A DNA stretch of 35,073 nucleotides, from NCBI GenBank assembly GCA_905478925.1, contig CAJQKQ010000061.1:1-35073 (forward strand). Direction: 5' to 3'. The stretch's first letter is position 1; the number at the start of each line of letters is the position of its first letter. The notes beneath the pieces were generated by a model that was not told where the DNA came from, made no database searches, and was given only the letters and a program-made list of their open reading frames with translations. The position numbers were made by a program, and so were the translations under genes. The stretch is from an uncultured Verrucomicrobiales bacterium (GTDB lineage: Bacteria; Verrucomicrobiota; Verrucomicrobiia; Verrucomicrobiales; Akkermansiaceae). This document shows, in pieces, positions 32,769 to 35,073 of the stretch.

Positions 32769-34070
32769 TCAGAAGGAGATCTCTGCACGTAGTCCGGTGA
32801 GGAAGGCGTCGCCGCCGCCACCTTGAGGATTGATGATGTATTGGATGTCCGGCTGGATTGTGAACCAATCGCTTACGGGAATCTGGTAGGTCAGCTCGGT
32901 CACGATTTCAGAAGATCTGCCACCAGCCGCACCTCCGTCAGAAAGGTCTGTCCAAGAGACTGCGAAGCCTAGTGCGTCGTCTTCCCTGAGGACATTGCTC
33001 ACGACCACCCCGGCATCGGCATATCCGGTGACTGTGGCGATGTCATCCTCGGGAGTGACGCCTCCGCGCAAGAACACATTGATTCCAGGGCATCCTTCCG
33101 TGCGGACGATCTGGTGATCGATCACGCCGTAGATGGTGTAGATTCCGTCCTCGGTTGCGCCGTTGGAAAAGCGGGTGTATTCACCGCTGTGGTAGTATCC
33201 GCCAAGCTTGGCGACGCTGCCATTCTGCTCCCCGTATTTGAAACCGGTTTCAGCGATGAACATCCATCCGCTCGCGCCTCCGGTGTTCCAGTCAAAGCCC
33301 TGGTTATTGGAAACGGCCGGCCCGGCATCCCCGGTGTAGATCCCGATCTGGACGAACCATTGCTCGCTCGGCGCGTAGTGAACCAAGGCACCGGGAGCTG
33401 CCAGCGCATAGATCGGCGCCGCTGTGTTTCCTGACTGCACTGGCAGGGGGCCGAAGCCAGCGTTTAGGAAAAGCAGCGAGCTTTCCGAGACCATGAAATC
33501 ATCGTCGAGAGCGATCTGGCCGATTTTGAAAAACGAATCGCCATCGCCGAAATCTTGTTGGAGGAAGATGTTGTAGAAATTGAAACTGGTGTCGGTGTAG
33601 AGGTTCGAGACCGCGTTGAAGTCGCCGACCTGATCCCCGGAAATATCGTCGCCGTGGAAGTAGAAAGCGTTGACGAAAAACGTCGCGCCCTGCCATCCGG
33701 CGAGTTTTTCCAAATCCAGTTCTACGCCGAAATCGAGCAAGCCGGCCCATGCGGTGCCGTTGTCGATGCCGCCGCTGTGATTGTTGAAGACCTCGCCAAG
33801 GTAGGTGGCAAAGGGGAGGATGCCTTTTTCGGCTAAGGATCCACGAGTTCCGCCCCAGTTCCCGGTCAAGCCGGGCTGCTCAATCCAGCTCGCTGCCTGC
33901 ACATCGGATCCCGGATGGCTGTGGCCTAGGGGGGGATTGAGCTCGGCCTCCGCAAGCGCAGAGGTCGGGATCACGGCCAGGCATATTATTCCGGCGCCAA
34001 CCTTTAGAGCGGGGAGCAGGGCGGAGGATTTCTTCCGCTGAGTGTGTCGTTGTTTTCTGTTTTGTTTCAT
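32769..34070 (-). CDS. OprB-like outer-membrane porin
   Basis: A 433-aa protein from ATG 34070 (an ATG at 34097 adds nine residues). A long basic head and hydrophobic core end in a signal cleavage site near ALAEA. LTGNWGGTRGSLAEKGILP is the hallmark of the OprB carbohydrate-selective porin family. The remainder alternates aromatic and polar residues as in a beta-barrel and ends in a terminal Phe (EISF), the usual insertion signal. OprB members carry sugars, but this copy lies between a metal transporter and its repressor with a shared operator-like palindrome upstream, which suggests a role in metal entry across the outer membrane. Confidence 0.88.
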   Translation of the reverse strand: MKQNRKQRHTQRKKSSALLPALKVGAGIICLAVIPTSALAEAELNPPLGHSHPGSDVQAASWIEQPGLTGNWGGTRGSLAEKGILPFATYLGEVFNNHSGGIDNGTAWAGLLDFGVELDLEKLAGWQGATFFVNAFYFHGDDISGDQVGDFNAVSNLYTDTSFNFYNIFLQQDFGDGDSFFKIGQIALDDDFMVSESSLLFLNAGFGPLPVQSGNTAAPIYALAAPGALVHYAPSEQWFVQIGIYTGDAGPAVSNNQGFDWNTGGASGWMFIAETGFKYGEQNGSVAKLGGYYHSGEYTRFSNGATEDGIYTIYGVIDHQIVRTEGCPGINVFLRGGVTPEDDIATVTGYADAGVVVSNVLREDDALGFAVSWTDLSDGGAAGGRSSEIVTELTYQIPVSDWFTIQPDIQYIINPQGGGGDAFLTGLRAEISF

Positions 34071-34148
34071 CGTGTGCGGTTGGTGAGGCGTTGGCACCTC
34101 GGCCTAGGCGGTGACGCTTCGGCAATAAATTGTTGTTGTAAAGCGAAT

Positions 34149-34166
34149 ATGTAGTGATGACTACAT
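34149..34166. promoter_or_regulatory. Candidate MntR/DtxR-type operator between porin and repressor genes
   Basis: A perfect inverted repeat ATGTAGT-GATG-ACTACAT (7-4-7) centred in the divergent space between the porin (start 34070) and the repressor (start 34230). One site could control both genes and give autoregulation. It shares TGTAG/CTACA half-sites with 32739-32751, but the spacing is longer. Confidence 0.6.
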
Positions 34167-34229
34167 TTCTTCGCGAGGCAGAAGCCTGAGCTTGCCGGGT
34201 CGTTCTCTTCCGTCGCATATTGCCCCCGC

Positions 34230-34688
34230 ATGACGAAGAAAACGAAACCAAAGGGGCAGCCAGTTTCCTCTCCCCGTAGTTCCGAAACGCAGGCCAAGGC
34301 CATGAAAGTGACCCGCCAGCAGCATGCGATAGAAACTACCCAGGATTATCTGGAAGCGATTTCCGACCTGATTGAGCAAACGGGAGAGGCCAGGGTAGTG
34401 GATCTTGCGAGCCGTCTCGGCATTTCCCACGCCACGGTCATCCAGACAGTTCGCCGCCTCCAGCGTGATGGCTTTGTGACAAGCGAGCCCTACCGTTCGA
34501 TTTTCCTTACCGATGAGGGTAAAAACATCGCGAAGGAAGCCCGCCACCGCCATTCCATCACCGTAGCACTTTTGAAAAAACTCGGGGTAAGCGCTGAAGT
34601 CGCAGAAGTGGATGCGGAGGGCATGGAGCACCACGTCAGCAAAGAGACGTTGAAAGCATTTGAGCAATTCGTTGGGAAGGTCGAGTAG
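34230..34688 (+). CDS. mntR: MntR-type metal-dependent transcriptional repressor
   Basis: A 152-aa DtxR-family protein, closest in layout to the E. coli MntR: a polar N-terminal tail, a winged helix (about 35-95, recognition region LASRLGISHATVIQTVRRLQ) and a metal-binding dimerisation domain without a C-terminal SH3 domain. Metal-site residues by comparison with Bacillus MntR are Asp39, Glu42, His108, Glu130, Glu133 and His134 (EGMEHHVS). When loaded with Mn such proteins repress uptake genes. It is divergent from the porin and transporter genes, its likely targets. Confidence 0.93.
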   Translation: MTKKTKPKGQPVSSPRSSETQAKAMKVTRQQHAIETTQDYLEAISDLIEQTGEARVVDLASRLGISHATVIQTVRRLQRDGFVTSEPYRSIFLTDEGKNIAKEARHRHSITVALLKKLGVSAEVAEVDAEGMEHHVSKETLKAFEQFVGKVE

Positions 34689-34753
34689 AGGGTTTACCCC
34701 CCGGTAAGTCTCCGTTCTTCAGTGGCTGCGGAGATTCGAGGTATCTAGTGCAA

Positions 34754-35015
34754 TGAAAAGCTTAATCTGACGGATGGGCGAAGGCGATTTTTCCAAGAGC
34801 AAGGCGCAAGGAGGGAGTGCATCGAGATTGCCTGCGCTCCTCTCCGGCTAAGCGGCGCGTGCCCTCCTCCTCCGGAGGGCATGGTATGGCGGCTTTCACT
34901 CCCTCCTTGCGCCTTGCTATTGGGAAAAAACGTCGAGCTTTCTCAACCTCCGCGACCATCGGAAGCCTTTTTCTCAAAACCTTAAAAATCCCCATCCGTC
35001 AGATTAAGGTTTTCA
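34754..35015. mobile_element. MITE-like element with nested inverted repeats
   Basis: Terminal inverted repeats of 25 bases (34754-34778 and 34991-35015, one mismatch) contain CTTAATCTGACGGATGGG. Inside, a perfect 22-base inverted repeat (34798-34819 with 34897-34918) contains CAAGGCGCAAGGAGGGAGTG. A central hairpin pairs 34860-34867 with 34874-34881 (TGCCCTCC/GGAGGGCA). The 262-base unit has no coding capacity and accounts for most of the gene-free stretch 34689-35025. This is the layout of a non-autonomous transposable element; no target duplication is obvious. Confidence 0.68.
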
Positions 35016-35025
35016 GGGCTCTAGG

Positions 35026-35073
35026 TCAGTCACCTTCTGCCGCAGACTCGATATCGCCAATGGGACGGCAACG
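35026..35073 (-). CDS. Possible C-terminal end of a minus-strand gene (partial)
   Basis: Reading leftwards from the window edge gives 15 sense codons (RCRPIGDIESAAEGD) and a TGA at 35026-35028. Too short to identify, and an open stretch of this length occurs by chance; offered only because the following element is intergenic in character. Confidence 0.2.
   Translation of the reverse strand, partial: RCRPIGDIESAAEGD

Overview
This is a high-GC chromosomal window from a Gram-negative bacterium, most likely a member of the Verrucomicrobiota (inference). The basis is the mix of genes: HflK/HflC, an OprB-type porin and several lipoproteins of a diderm; an McsA-McsB-ClpC operon; a SET-domain protein next to dnaG; a large signal peptidase; and mostly weak Shine-Dalgarno signals. 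Nothing looks like a phage or plasmid backbone. Most of the window is dense chromosomal core and semi-core genes, with a few small repeats and one IS200-like transposase.

Layout. 1-1785 (-): a flavoprotein fused to a membrane ferredoxin-like module, cut by the window edge. 1881-7515 (+): LCAT-like lipoprotein lipase, signal peptidase I, squalene/phytoene synthase, a small proline-rich lipoprotein and a short Hsp70. 7581-9561 (-): hflK-hflC. 9687-12784 (+): secreted protein, SET-domain methyltransferase, DnaG primase. 12811-13513: a Y1 transposase within three REP-like palindromic units. 13518-14084 (-): pyrE. 14202-19658 (+): branched-chain aminotransferase, then mcsA-mcsB-clpC joined by ATGA overlaps, then a small SH3 protein. 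19854-20750 (+): sugar nucleotidyltransferase. 20751-21386 is gene-free but structured, with a candidate small RNA on the minus strand ending in an intrinsic terminator. 21387-27565: RppH-like Nudix (-), secreted protein (+), an RsmA-Nudix fusion (+), an animal-type glutaminyl cyclase (-), a trypsin-like protease (-) and an ABC-F ATPase (-). 27707-27791: tRNA-Leu with anticodon AAG, followed by a terminator and a decayed DNA-ligase fragment.

28419-34688 is the most coherent system: a TroABCD/Mnt-type metal ABC transporter (-), an OprB-like porin (-) and a divergent MntR-type repressor (+). Related TGTAG/CTACA palindromes lie upstream of the transporter and between the porin and the repressor. 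The first permease carries a DtxR/MntR-like winged-helix and metal-binding dimerisation domain at its cytoplasmic C-terminus, so the metal-sensing fold occurs twice in the locus, once free and once tethered to the membrane channel. An intrinsic terminator-like hairpin between the binding protein and the ATPase may set their ratio.

The window ends with a 262-bp MITE-like element with terminal inverted repeats and perhaps the last codons of a minus-strand gene. Functions are read from motifs in the translated frames; no database search was run.
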